Assembly: GCA_036406595.1 (NCBI GenBank)
Contig: DASXAR010000038.1
Span: 1-53,933, forward strand
DNA: 53,933 nucleotides
Direction: 5' to 3'
From: VRUE01 sp036406595
Lineage (GTDB): Bacteria > Actinomycetota > Thermoleophilia > Solirubrobacterales > 70-9
Shown: positions 20,845 through 29,667 of the stretch, piece after piece
How positions within the stretch are numbered: position 1 is the stretch's first letter
Layout of the letters: each line of letters opens with the position of its first letter
The notes under the pieces: generated by a model
What the model saw: the letters and a program-made list of their open reading frames with translations, nothing else
The model's database searches: none
Told to the model about the DNA's origin: nothing
Made by a program: the position numbers and the translations under genes

Positions 20845-22221
20845 CTAGGTGTCCTCCGCCGCGAGTCGCCCGGAGTCGATCGCGGCAAGGAGGGCTGCGT
20901 GATCGCTTTCGTTCTGGTCGGCGTAGAGGCGGGAGAACTCGGCGAGCGCGTCCTCGAAGGTGCCTCCGGAGCCGAGGTAGGCGCCGATCGCGACGGCGTC
21001 GCCCGAGCGGGCGTGGGCCCGGGCCAGGACCCAGCCGCAGAGGCGGCCGTAGAGCGCCAGTTCCTCCGGGCCGAGGGTCTCGGTGTCCACCGAGCGCTTC
21101 CAGTCCCAGAGCTGGCGCACGTAGAAGTCGCGCTCCTGCCCGTCGACGCCGAGCGCGGGGCACCAGCCGAGGAAGCTGTCGCCGGCGGCCTGCATGAGGC
21201 GCTGGCCCTCGACGACGCGGCGGCCGTGGTTGCGGAACCGGCTCGACCCGGAATAGGGCTCGAGCACCGACGCCTCGGCCTCCTTGGCCTGGAGGAAGAG
21301 CGGGTCCTCGTCGTCACGGCCGGTGAGCAGGACGACCCAGGCGCGCGTCCCGACGCTGCCCACCCCGACCACCTTGCGGGCCAGGTCACGGAATCGATAG
21401 GTGTCGAGGAGGCGGCGGCGATCGACCTCGAGGGTCGAGTGATAGGCCTCGAGCACACCGTGGATGGCTGCTTCGGCCTCACTGCGGGCGCTGCCCTCGA
21501 GAAGCTCGTCGAGCGGGACGATCAGTGGCGGGTCGCTGATGATCCGCAGCTGGCCGTCCACCGTGTGGCTGAGGCGGCTGAGCGCCCGGAGGCTGTCCTT
21601 AGACCGCGCCTTCGCCGCCCCCTTTTCCACCTGCTTCGCACGGGAGTGGTCGACTTCCCGAATCCTCCCGAGCAGGTCGTCGACCGCCAGCCTCGCGTAC
21701 CAGACTTCGAGATTCCGCATCGAGGCGAAGGCGCGGATCGCCTCCCGGTATTCCCGCCCCACCTCCAGCGTCGCCGCGCGGCGCTCCTTGCGCTTGAAGC
21801 CGTTCTGACGTCCGGCGATCTCGAAGCTGGCTGCGAGCCGCTTGACGTCCCACTCCCACGGGCCGGGCAGGGTCTCGTCAAAGTCGTTGAGGTCGAAAAC
21901 GAGCTGCCGGTCGGGTGCCGCGAAGGCGCCGAAGTTGGACAGGTGCGCGTCACCGCATAGCTGGACGCGGAGACCGGTGACCGGGGTGGGCGCCAGATCC
22001 GCGGCCATTACGGCAGCCGCGCCGCGATAGAAGGTGAACGGCGAGACCGCCATGCGGCCGTAGCGGATCGGGACGAGCTCGGGCACCCGCGTCTCCGCCT
22101 GCCGCTCGAGGATCGAGACCGGGTCCCGCCGGCCGTCGGCGGGAGCCCATTCCCCTTGGGCCGACCGCGGGGTCTTCTTGCGCGCTGCGCGACCGGCCTC
22201 GGCCCGCTCTGCGACGTTCAT
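20845..22221 (-). CDS. DUF2252 family protein
   Basis: The product has 458 residues, the normal DUF2252 length. Recognisable blocks are RYGRMAVSPFTFYRGAAAVM, QLCGDAHLSNFG, VFDLNDFDETLPGPWEWDVKRLAAS and GVGSVGTRAWVVLLTGRDDEDPLFLQAKEA. The family has a kinase-like (aminoglycoside phosphotransferase-related) core, with GDAHLSNFG resembling a catalytic loop and DLNDFD resembling a metal-binding DFD motif. The substrate is unknown. The first 40 residues are basic and disordered. It starts at ATG 22221 and converges on typA with 24 bp between stops. Confidence 0.9.
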   Translation of the reverse strand: MNVAERAEAGRAARKKTPRSAQGEWAPADGRRDPVSILERQAETRVPELVPIRYGRMAVSPFTFYRGAAAVMAADLAPTPVTGLRVQLCGDAHLSNFGAFAAPDRQLVFDLNDFDETLPGPWEWDVKRLAASFEIAGRQNGFKRKERRAATLEVGREYREAIRAFASMRNLEVWYARLAVDDLLGRIREVDHSRAKQVEKGAAKARSKDSLRALSRLSHTVDGQLRIISDPPLIVPLDELLEGSARSEAEAAIHGVLEAYHSTLEVDRRRLLDTYRFRDLARKVVGVGSVGTRAWVVLLTGRDDEDPLFLQAKEAEASVLEPYSGSSRFRNHGRRVVEGQRLMQAAGDSFLGWCPALGVDGQERDFYVRQLWDWKRSVDTETLGPEELALYGRLCGWVLARAHARSGDAVAIGAYLGSGGTFEDALAEFSRLYADQNESDHAALLAAIDSGRLAAEDT

Positions 22222-22247
22222 CCCACAAAGGTAAGGCGGGACGGCGC

Positions 22248-22286
22248 AAAAGAGAAGCCGCCGGCCCTCCCGCGGGTCCGGCGGCT
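22248..22286 (-). terminator. intrinsic terminator after the acyl-CoA dehydrogenase gene
   Basis: Arms AGCCGCCGG (22256-22264) and CCGGCGGCT (22278-22286) form a 9-bp stem with a GC-rich loop. On the minus strand the stem is followed by TCTCTTTTG, a T-rich tail, so it would end transcription coming from the acyl-CoA dehydrogenase gene. It lies between that gene's stop (22318) and the DUF2252 start. Confidence 0.7.
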
Positions 22287-22317
22287 CCGATTTTCAGGGC
22301 GTCAGGCCCAAGGGCCG

Positions 22318-23547
<1,230 letters not shown>

Positions 23548-23575
23548 TGCTCGAAGCTCCTTTTGTCGGTCCCGA

Positions 23576-23591
23576 TTGACTGGTCAGTCAA
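23576..23591. promoter_or_regulatory. probable operator upstream of acyl-CoA dehydrogenase
   Basis: The sequence TTGACTG-GT-CAGTCAA has 7-bp arms and a 2-bp centre. It lies 28 bp upstream of the GTG of the acyl-CoA dehydrogenase gene (minus strand) and 55 bp upstream of the divergent small gene. Inverted repeats of the TGACTG/CAGTCA type are typical sites for TetR-family regulators of fatty-acid and acyl-CoA catabolism. No such regulator is adjacent, so it would act in trans. Confidence 0.5.
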
Positions 23592-23646
23592 CCAAACGAA
23601 GAGTAGCTGATGCCTCGGCCCCGTGGGGTTCCCTACCCTTGGCGTC

Positions 23647-24111
23647 ATGGCGGTCTTGGCGGCATTCAAGATCGAAAGCGGCCACGTGCTGATCGGCATC
23701 CCGCTGCTGGTCCTGCCGATCGCCGCGATCGCCTTCGCGCGCTCCGGGCGGGCCTGGCAGGAAATCGGGAAAGGGCGCCTCGCGATAGAGCAGGAGCTGC
23801 CCCGGCCGAGCGCCACGCAGCCTCCGGTCCAGGTCGATCAGACGGTGGTGAGGACCGAGGCGAGGCAGATGCTCGAGGCGCGCTCCTACCGGCAAAGCCG
23901 CGGCGGCGGCGCCCCGCTCGACGTCGAGGCTGAGGTGAGCCGGCTCCTCCACTCCGCGGCGCCCGCCCCCGAGATCGACGACGAGTTGCGCGCCGAGGTC
24001 CGCCGGCTGGTGGTCGTCGCCAACGAACGTCGCATGAGGCATGGAGAAGCGCCGCTTGACGTCGAGGCCGAGACCGAGCGGCAGCTCGCCGATTTCATAG
24101 GATCCGACTGA
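23647..24111 (+). CDS. small membrane-anchored protein of unknown function
   Basis: The product has about 154 residues. One hydrophobic segment (about 14-32, VLIGIPLLVLPIAAIAFA) is followed by a cytoplasmic-looking region with two similar motifs, GAPLDVEAEVSRLL and EAPLDVEAETERQLADF, an internal repeat. No domain is recognised. A GTG at 23623 is an alternative start. It overlaps the next gene by one base (TGATG), so the pair is translationally coupled. Confidence 0.55.
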   Translation: MAVLAAFKIESGHVLIGIPLLVLPIAAIAFARSGRAWQEIGKGRLAIEQELPRPSATQPPVQVDQTVVRTEARQMLEARSYRQSRGGGAPLDVEAEVSRLLHSAAPAPEIDDELRAEVRRLVVVANERRMRHGEAPLDVEAETERQLADFIGSD

Positions 24112-24449
24112 TGGCGGGGCCCGGCGACGACAACGTCTACGACGTCGACGAGCTGCTGATGCAGCCCGGCACCTATTTCAACCCCCAGACCGAGGTGCTG
24201 GTGGTCGTCGACGACTCGACCTCCCTCGACCAGGAGGTATTCAACATGGAGGACTACGAGGGGGCGGACTGGGTCCGCGTCTCCGAGGACGTCCCGGTCG
24301 ACGAGGACCGCCGCGACCAGCTGCTGGAGACCTTCCAGACCCGCTACCACCCCGGCTCCAGCGGCTCGGTCTCCGAAACCGCCCTCGAGCAGGGCGACGA
24401 GGAGATCGACGAGGACGAGGACGGCCAGGAGCCCGGCCGCGAGGACTAG
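24111..24449 (+). CDS. acidic protein of unknown function
   Basis: The product has 112 residues and is strongly acidic, with a Glu/Asp-rich tail (DEEIDEDEDGQEPGRED). The ordered part contains VYDVDELLMQPGTYFNPQTEVLVVVDDSTSLDQEVFNMEDY. I recognise no family. It is coupled to the membrane-anchored gene upstream by TGATG, and the two may form a membrane-linked pair. Confidence 0.5.
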   Translation: MAGPGDDNVYDVDELLMQPGTYFNPQTEVLVVVDDSTSLDQEVFNMEDYEGADWVRVSEDVPVDEDRRDQLLETFQTRYHPGSSGSVSETALEQGDEEIDEDEDGQEPGRED

Positions 24450-24464
24450 GGCCGCCTTCCGGAA

Positions 24465-24908
24465 ATGACGACAACCGGCGAGCCCGCGGAGAAGCCGAAG
24501 GCGAGGACCGCGAGCCTGGCCGCCGGGACGATCGTCTCCTCGAGCGCGACGCCGTACGGCTACACGGTCTCGCTCTGGAGCACCGGCGCCCTGCTGCTCC
24601 ACTCCCACTCGACTCCGGCGCCCTGGGAGGTCTTCCTATTCGCGGCGGGCGCGGTGCTCGCGTTCACGCTGATCGGCTTGATCGCCCATGGCCGGATGTG
24701 GGCGGTAAGCCCGCTCCCCCACGGTCCCGAGACGTTGGTCGCCGGCATCCTGCATTGGTTCGCGGTCGGAGCCGCGGTCGGTGCGGCCGCGCTCGTGGCG
24801 CTGATTCCGGGCTGGGTCGCCTGGCCCCTCGCGTCCCTGTCCGCGACCCTCATGTACCTGATCGGCGCCAGCGCCCAGCTGGCGCTGGTGGCCTCCCGGA
24901 AAGGCTAG
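24465..24908 (+). CDS. small integral membrane protein
   Basis: The product has 147 residues with four hydrophobic segments (about 35-48, 55-75, 90-112 and 115-140). Conserved-looking elements are SSSATPYGYTVSLWSTGALLLH and HWFAVGAAVGAAALVALIPGW. It is the third gene of a short rightward run of unknowns after 23647. No function is assigned. Confidence 0.5.
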   Translation: MTTTGEPAEKPKARTASLAAGTIVSSSATPYGYTVSLWSTGALLLHSHSTPAPWEVFLFAAGAVLAFTLIGLIAHGRMWAVSPLPHGPETLVAGILHWFAVGAAVGAAALVALIPGWVAWPLASLSATLMYLIGASAQLALVASRKG

Positions 24909-24910
24909 GC

Positions 24911-24922
24911 GCCGGGCCCGGC
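24911..24922. terminator. perfect GC palindrome filling a convergent junction
   Basis: GCCGGGCCCGGC occupies 24911-24922, almost the whole 14-bp gap between the stop of the membrane-protein gene and the stop of the zinc-ribbon gene. It has no loop of its own and no T-tract; the role is unproven. Confidence 0.3.
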
Positions 24923-25126
24923 CTACTCGTCGGGCGGCGGTCCGAGCAGATACTCGCGCACGTTCCCGGCCCCGCCTTCGTCGAGGACGGTCCAGGCGTG
25001 GCCCGACGTGCAGGTCACGGTGTCTCGCACACAGCCGATGTCAGGCGGCTCGGGATCGCCGAATTCGGCGCCGCACTCAGGGCACCTCGTCGTGAACGAG
25101 GCCGGGGGATCGTCTTCCGGAACCAT
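24923..25126 (-). CDS. small zinc-ribbon-like protein
   Basis: The product has 67 residues. Cys15 and Cys18 in RCPECGAEFGD, then Cys32 and Cys39 with His43 in CVRDTVTCTSGHAW, suggest a zinc ribbon. The start is ATG. It lies 63 bp downstream of the exchanger gene on the same strand. Its function is unknown. Confidence 0.5.
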   Translation of the reverse strand: MVPEDDPPASFTTRCPECGAEFGDPEPPDIGCVRDTVTCTSGHAWTVLDEGGAGNVREYLLGPPPDE

Positions 25127-25189
25127 TGCCGAGCCGCAACCATACCCTCGCGGCCGGTGTTTGCAGCGGCGCGGCGCGGCCCGCCGGCC

Positions 25190-26191
25190 TCAGCTGCTGA
25201 GCGCGACGGCGACGATGAAGGCGGCGTAGAGCGCGAACCAGCCGATCACCGCCGGCAATTTGAAGCGGCGCGATAGATGCAGGCTCTCGTAGGCGAGCAG
25301 GCCGCCGGCCAGGCCGAGGCCGATCGAGAGGACCGCGTGCCAGTTCAGCTCCCAGTCGGTGAAGATGAGGCCGATCCCGACAGGGATCATCGACTGGAAG
25401 ACCATCGCGCCGGTGAGGTTGCCGAGCGCCAGGGCGTCCTTCCCTTCCCGCACCCAGAAGAAGCTGTTGACCTTCTCCGGCAGCTCCGTCGCAAGGGGCG
25501 CCAGGATCAGCGCCAGCACCAACGGCTCGACCCCGATGCTCTTCGCGATGTGGAGGAGCTCCTCGACGAAGAGGTGGGCTCCCCCGACCATCGCTCCCAG
25601 GCCGACCAGAACCTGGACCAGGCAGAGGCCGAGCGCGGGGTCTTCGCGCCGGTCGCCGCGACGCTCGAAGATCAGCGGGTTGAGCGACTCTTCGCTCTGC
25701 ACCTCCCCGCCCCCCAGCAGCGTGATGCGGATGTAGAGGGCATAGGCGACGAAGAATCCGAGCCCGACCGGGATCCTGACCGCGGCCGGCGGCCCCCAGG
25801 CCAGCAGCCCACCGATCGCGAACAGGATCAGGAAGAACCTCAGGTCGCGCTCGAGGGTCGGGCGATGGACGTTGAGCTGGACGCCCTGGTCGCGTTTTTC
25901 GCGATACAGGTAGGCGAAGAGCCCGACCAGTCCCATCGCCAGGGTCGCCAGCAGGAACGGAGCGCCGACGATCGCCCCGACCGCGACGTCTTCGGACCCC
26001 TCTTCGGCGCCGACCAGAGCGACGATCGCGATCAGAGTCTCCGGCATCGCCGTCCCGACCGCGGCGAGGATGCTGCCCACCGCGCCGACCCCGACCTCGA
26101 GCCGGTGGCCGATCCACTCGACCGCGTTGGTGAAGAGCAGTGCCCCCGCGAGGACGATCGCGAAGCTCAGGAGGAGGAGCACGGCTTCCAC
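25190..26191 (-). CDS. sodium/calcium exchanger-type cation antiporter (CaCA superfamily)
   Basis: The product has 333 residues and about ten transmembrane segments. The two alpha repeats are visible: GSILAAVGTAMPETLIAIVAL followed by VGAIVGAPFLL, and LILAPLATELPEKVNSFFWV followed by LGNLTGAMVFQS. Both retain the acidic residue after the Pro (PET and PEK) that binds cation. It should exchange Ca2+ (or another divalent) against Na+, H+ or K+ across the membrane. It is the last gene of a leftward lipoprotein - cax - exchanger run. The start is GTG, 29 bp after cax. Confidence 0.85.
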   Translation of the reverse strand: MEAVLLLLSFAIVLAGALLFTNAVEWIGHRLEVGVGAVGSILAAVGTAMPETLIAIVALVGAEEGSEDVAVGAIVGAPFLLATLAMGLVGLFAYLYREKRDQGVQLNVHRPTLERDLRFFLILFAIGGLLAWGPPAAVRIPVGLGFFVAYALYIRITLLGGGEVQSEESLNPLIFERRGDRREDPALGLCLVQVLVGLGAMVGGAHLFVEELLHIAKSIGVEPLVLALILAPLATELPEKVNSFFWVREGKDALALGNLTGAMVFQSMIPVGIGLIFTDWELNWHAVLSIGLGLAGGLLAYESLHLSRRFKLPAVIGWFALYAAFIVAVALSS

Positions 26192-26219
26192 GGGGACCCG
26201 AGCCTAGTTGGGCGGAGGG

Positions 26220-27338
26220 TCAGGCGTAGTAGAAGGCAATGCCGAGGACGAGATAGACCGCGAGCAGCTGCACGCCCTCGAACCAGTTCGACTCGCCGTC
26301 GTTGGTGATGTAGTTGGCGATCACCACCGCGAGCAGGATCGCACCCAGCTCGAAGCCGTTGAAGACGAGCGCCAGCGGGTGGGGGCCGATGAGCAGGGAG
26401 GCGAGGACGAGGACCGGGGCGACGAAGAGCGCCACCTGGGCGCTCGAGCCGATCGCGATGTTGACCGAGAGGTCCATCTTGTCTTTCCTGGCGACCAGAA
26501 CCGCGACCCAGTGCTCGGCGGCGTTGCCGACGATGGCTACGACGATCACGCCGATGAAGAACTCCGAGAGCCCGGCCGATTCCGACGCCTCGCTGATCGA
26601 GCCGACCAGCACCTCCGACATCACCCCGACCAGCACCCCGGCGATCGCCAGGGCAAGCACCGAGGTCCGCACCGACCATCCCCAGCTGTCCTCATCGCCG
26701 TAATCGGGATTGAACAGATCGCGATGGGTCTTCAGCGAGAAGACCAGCCCGAGGATGTAGGTCGCGATCAGCACCACGGCAACCGCCAGCGAGAGGTGCT
26801 CGACGGTCGAGCCGTAGTCGATGATCTCGGCGCCCGGGGCGGGCAGGCCCTTCCCCTCGACCAGCTCGAAGATCGCCGGCATCAGCAGCGCCGCGGCTGC
26901 GAGGAGCAGCATCGAGGTCTGGACGCTGGCGCTGGTTCGGCTGAAGACCTGCTTATCGCGGCCGATCCCCCCCACCAGCATCGCCGCCCCGAGGACGAGG
27001 AGGATGTTGCCGATGATCGAGCCGATGATCGATGCTTTGACGACCTCGTGCAGGCCCTGGCCGAGCGCGAAGAGGGCGATGATCAGCTCGGGGGCGTTGC
27101 CGAAGGTAACGTTGAGGAGGCCGCCGATCCCCGGTCCGGAGCGCGCCGCCAGCTCCTCGGTGGCGCGCCCCATCAGGGCGGCCGTCGGCACGATTCCGAG
27201 CGCCGAGGTGACGAAGACCGCGGTCGCCGATGCGCCCGCCAGGTCGAGCGCGACGGCAACCGGGATCAGCGGCGTCAGCAGATAGGGCCAGCCATAGGCG
27301 CTTCGCAGGAAGCCGAGGCTCAGTGGCCCCGGGCTCAA
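26220..27338 (-). CDS. cax: calcium/proton antiporter (CAX type)
   Basis: The product has 372 residues and eleven or so membrane segments. The signature repeats are GGLLNVTFGNAPELIIALFAL (first alpha repeat) and FIGVIVVAIVGNAAEHWVAVLVA (second alpha repeat), with the key Glu in each (APE and AAEH). A short acidic loop between halves is NPDYGDEDS. It exports Ca2+ in exchange for H+. The TTG start overlaps the stop of the lipoprotein gene (TTGA), which suggests coupling, and the NCX-type exchanger follows. Two different Ca2+ antiporters in one transcript is unusual. Confidence 0.93.
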   Translation of the reverse strand: MSPGPLSLGFLRSAYGWPYLLTPLIPVAVALDLAGASATAVFVTSALGIVPTAALMGRATEELAARSGPGIGGLLNVTFGNAPELIIALFALGQGLHEVVKASIIGSIIGNILLVLGAAMLVGGIGRDKQVFSRTSASVQTSMLLLAAAALLMPAIFELVEGKGLPAPGAEIIDYGSTVEHLSLAVAVVLIATYILGLVFSLKTHRDLFNPDYGDEDSWGWSVRTSVLALAIAGVLVGVMSEVLVGSISEASESAGLSEFFIGVIVVAIVGNAAEHWVAVLVARKDKMDLSVNIAIGSSAQVALFVAPVLVLASLLIGPHPLALVFNGFELGAILLAVVIANYITNDGESNWFEGVQLLAVYLVLGIAFYYA

Positions 27339-28351
27339 AGGCCCTGCGTCGATTCAGCGCCTATTTCTTCGAACAGGTTTTCGAGGCCATTGCCCTCGCC
27401 CTGGAGGGCTCCGAGCAGTTCGAGCGGGTTGACGCCTAGCTTCTGGAACAGCGCGCTGAGCGGCTTCGTCTTCGTCGGGGCGACGATTTCCTGGTCTTCG
27501 TTGACGCCCGCGAGGGTCAGTTCGAGGTTCACCTCGGCGTGGCTCGGCCCGCTTTCCTGCTTGGTCGGTTCGACGGCCAGCTCGGCGACGACGCGGCGCA
27601 CGATGTCGTCGTCGCCGACGTAGACGTCGACGTGCGCCGTCTTCACCGACTTCTCCACTTCTTCCCTGGCGGAGCGCAGCTCGGCGCTCGATGGCAGGGA
27701 GCCGATGGCGCTCAGCAGCGAGCTGCAGGCGGAACCTTCATAGAGCTTGAGGAGGCTTTCGATCCCACCCGCAACATCGAGTTCGCCGCTGATCTTGGTA
27801 GTCGTCGTGCCGGCCACGTCGGCATCGCCTTCGTTGCTGAGGTTGTCGACGAAGTCGCCGACCTCGAGTTCGGAGGCCGCGTCCTGACAGGCGGAGGTGC
27901 CTTCGGATTCTTCTTCGCCGCCACCCTGCCTCAGGGCTTCCTTGAGGGTCGCTTCGGCGAAGCTGAAGGTGGTCGGGTCGACTTCGTACTCGCTCCCCTG
28001 GTAGCCGACGTAGGCGCTGTTCGGCAGGAGGACGAGGCCGCCTTCGAAATCGACGTCCTTCCCGTTCAGCCTGCCGTTGGCCTTCGCGGTCAGATCGAGC
28101 TTCGGCATCGAGCCGCCTTCGATGCTCTCGAAGGGGCCCCGGAGGCTGACCTCGAGGTTGCCGCCCTTCTTGCCGCTGGCCTTGACCCTGAGCGTGGCGT
28201 CGACGTCGGCGCTTTCGATCCCCTGCAGCGTCGCGTCGTCGATCACGGACTGGGGATCGGCGTCGCTGTTGCCACCGCCGCCGCAGGCGACGAAGGCGGT
28301 CGCCACGACGATCAGCGCTGCGCTCGCGAAGAGGAACCGGATTCTGCTCAA
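27335..28351 (-). CDS. lipoprotein, LppX/LprAFG-like fold
   Basis: The product has 338 residues. The signal peptide ends in the lipobox ATAFVAC, with lipidated Cys at about 23, followed by GGGG. The N-terminal half reads DATLRVKASGKKGGNLEVSLRG, then LDLTAKANGRL and LPNSAYVGYQGSEYEV, resembling the LppX/LprAFG lipid-binding lipoproteins. The middle is Glu/Ser-rich. The C-terminal part, VYVGDDDIVRRVVAELAVE, forms further beta strands. Its Glu residues are mostly GAA-coded. It is translationally coupled to cax downstream. Binding of lipids or a sensing role near the exchangers is inference only. Confidence 0.7.
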   Translation of the reverse strand: MSRIRFLFASAALIVVATAFVACGGGGNSDADPQSVIDDATLQGIESADVDATLRVKASGKKGGNLEVSLRGPFESIEGGSMPKLDLTAKANGRLNGKDVDFEGGLVLLPNSAYVGYQGSEYEVDPTTFSFAEATLKEALRQGGGEEESEGTSACQDAASELEVGDFVDNLSNEGDADVAGTTTTKISGELDVAGGIESLLKLYEGSACSSLLSAIGSLPSSAELRSAREEVEKSVKTAHVDVYVGDDDIVRRVVAELAVEPTKQESGPSHAEVNLELTLAGVNEDQEIVAPTKTKPLSALFQKLGVNPLELLGALQGEGNGLENLFEEIGAESTQGL

Positions 28352-28408
28352 GGCTTGGGGCCTCCCTGGGTTGGGTGCAAAGGGACCGTAAGGCTAGCGG
28401 CGAGGCCT

Positions 28409-28633
28409 CTAGCGGGTGTTCTCGAGCCGCGGCGGCGGGCTTTCGCTGAGCCGCAGCGCGACCGGCAGCAGCAGCGCTCCGACGAAGATCAGCGCGACGC
28501 CCAGCGCGACGAGGCGCCGCGAGCTCGAGAGGTGGCCGAAGATGCCGATTGCGAAGCCGGCCAGGACCAGCGCGATGTAGGGCGTGGCGCTGTGGGGCAG
28601 GATGCCGGCGAGGTAGGGCAGCAGGTCGGGCAC
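28409..28633 (-). CDS. small two-helix membrane protein
   Basis: The product has 74 residues. Two hydrophobic helices (about 17-35 and 41-61, the latter VALGVALIFVGALLLPVAL) are joined by the basic loop SSSRRL, and a Pro/Arg-rich tail follows. No family is known to me. It lies upstream of the lipoprotein gene (57 bp) and divergent from the MoxR gene (41 bp). Confidence 0.5.
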   Translation of the reverse strand: MPDLLPYLAGILPHSATPYIALVLAGFAIGIFGHLSSSRRLVALGVALIFVGALLLPVALRLSESPPPRLENTR

Positions 28634-28674
28634 GGCGCGGGATTATCATCGCCCCTGAGCGAAGCGCGAAATCT

Positions 28675-29664
28675 ATGTCTGCCGACCCGACGCAAACCCC
28701 TTCCTCAGTCTCCGAGACCCGGGACGCACTGGCCGGGGCCGAATACCTCGCCGACGAGGCCACGGCGCTCGTCTCCTACCTCGCGCAGAGGCTCGGCAAG
28801 CCGATCCTCGTCGAGGGGCCGGCCGGGGTCGGCAAGACCGAGCTCGCGAAGGCGCTGGGCCGCGCCAGCGGCCGCGAGCTGGTCCGCCTTCAGTGCTACG
28901 AGGGGCTCGACGAGTCGAAGGCGCTGTACGAGTGGAACTACCGCAAGCAGCTCCTCTGGATCCAGGCCGCCAAAGACCAAGCCGCCCCCGGACGGGGAAG
29001 CGAGGGCCAGTCCATATCTGATTCATCTGGCCCGGGTGAGAGCGGAGCAGGCGGCGTTTTCTCTGACATCTTCTCCGAGGAGTTCCTGCTGGAGCGGCCG
29101 CTGATGCAGGCGATCGCGAGCGAGGAGCCGGTCGTGCTGCTGATCGACGAGATCGACAAGACCGATCAGGAGTTCGAGGCGATGCTGCTGGAGGTCCTCT
29201 CCGACTTCCAGATCTCGATCCCCGAGCTCGGCGTCATCGAGGCGCGCACCCGACCGATCGTGGTGCTCACCTCGAACAACTCGCGCGAGCTGACCGAGGC
29301 TCTCAAGCGCCGCTGCCTCTACCTCTGGCTCGACTATCCGTCGGTCGACCGGGAGCTCGAGATCGTCCGCCTGCACGCGCCGGAGCTCGACGAGGGACTC
29401 ACCCGCCGGCTCGTGGAGATCGTCCACATGGTCCGAGCGCTCGACCTGAAGAAGCCGCCCTCGATCGCCGAGTCGATCGACTGGGCGCGCACGCTGCTGC
29501 TGGTCGGCGCCGACGACATCGACCGCGAGACCTTCGAGCAGTCGATGAGCATCCTGGTGAAGCACCGCTCGGACATCGACCTGGTCGCCGAGCGCGTCGC
29601 GGTGAAGCTCGAGGGGGACGGCGTGCCCGGCGGCATCACGCCGCCGCGGTCAACCGGGAGCTAG
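28675..29664 (+). CDS. MoxR-family AAA+ ATPase
   Basis: The product has 329 residues. Walker A is GPAGVGKT (48-55), then Walker B VVLLIDEIDKTD, sensor 1 VVLTSNNSRELTEALKRRCLY and a C-terminal lid. MoxR proteins act as chaperones for metal-enzyme maturation or complex assembly, often with a VWA partner. An insertion of about 28 residues (100-128) precedes FSEEFLLERPLMQA and uses unusual codons. The ATG at 28675 has no strong Shine-Dalgarno. The VWA gene follows 3 bp after the stop, the standard MoxR-CoxE arrangement. Confidence 0.93.
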   Translation: MSADPTQTPSSVSETRDALAGAEYLADEATALVSYLAQRLGKPILVEGPAGVGKTELAKALGRASGRELVRLQCYEGLDESKALYEWNYRKQLLWIQAAKDQAAPGRGSEGQSISDSSGPGESGAGGVFSDIFSEEFLLERPLMQAIASEEPVVLLIDEIDKTDQEFEAMLLEVLSDFQISIPELGVIEARTRPIVVLTSNNSRELTEALKRRCLYLWLDYPSVDRELEIVRLHAPELDEGLTRRLVEIVHMVRALDLKKPPSIAESIDWARTLLLVGADDIDRETFEQSMSILVKHRSDIDLVAERVAVKLEGDGVPGGITPPRSTGS

Positions 29665-29667
29665 GCC

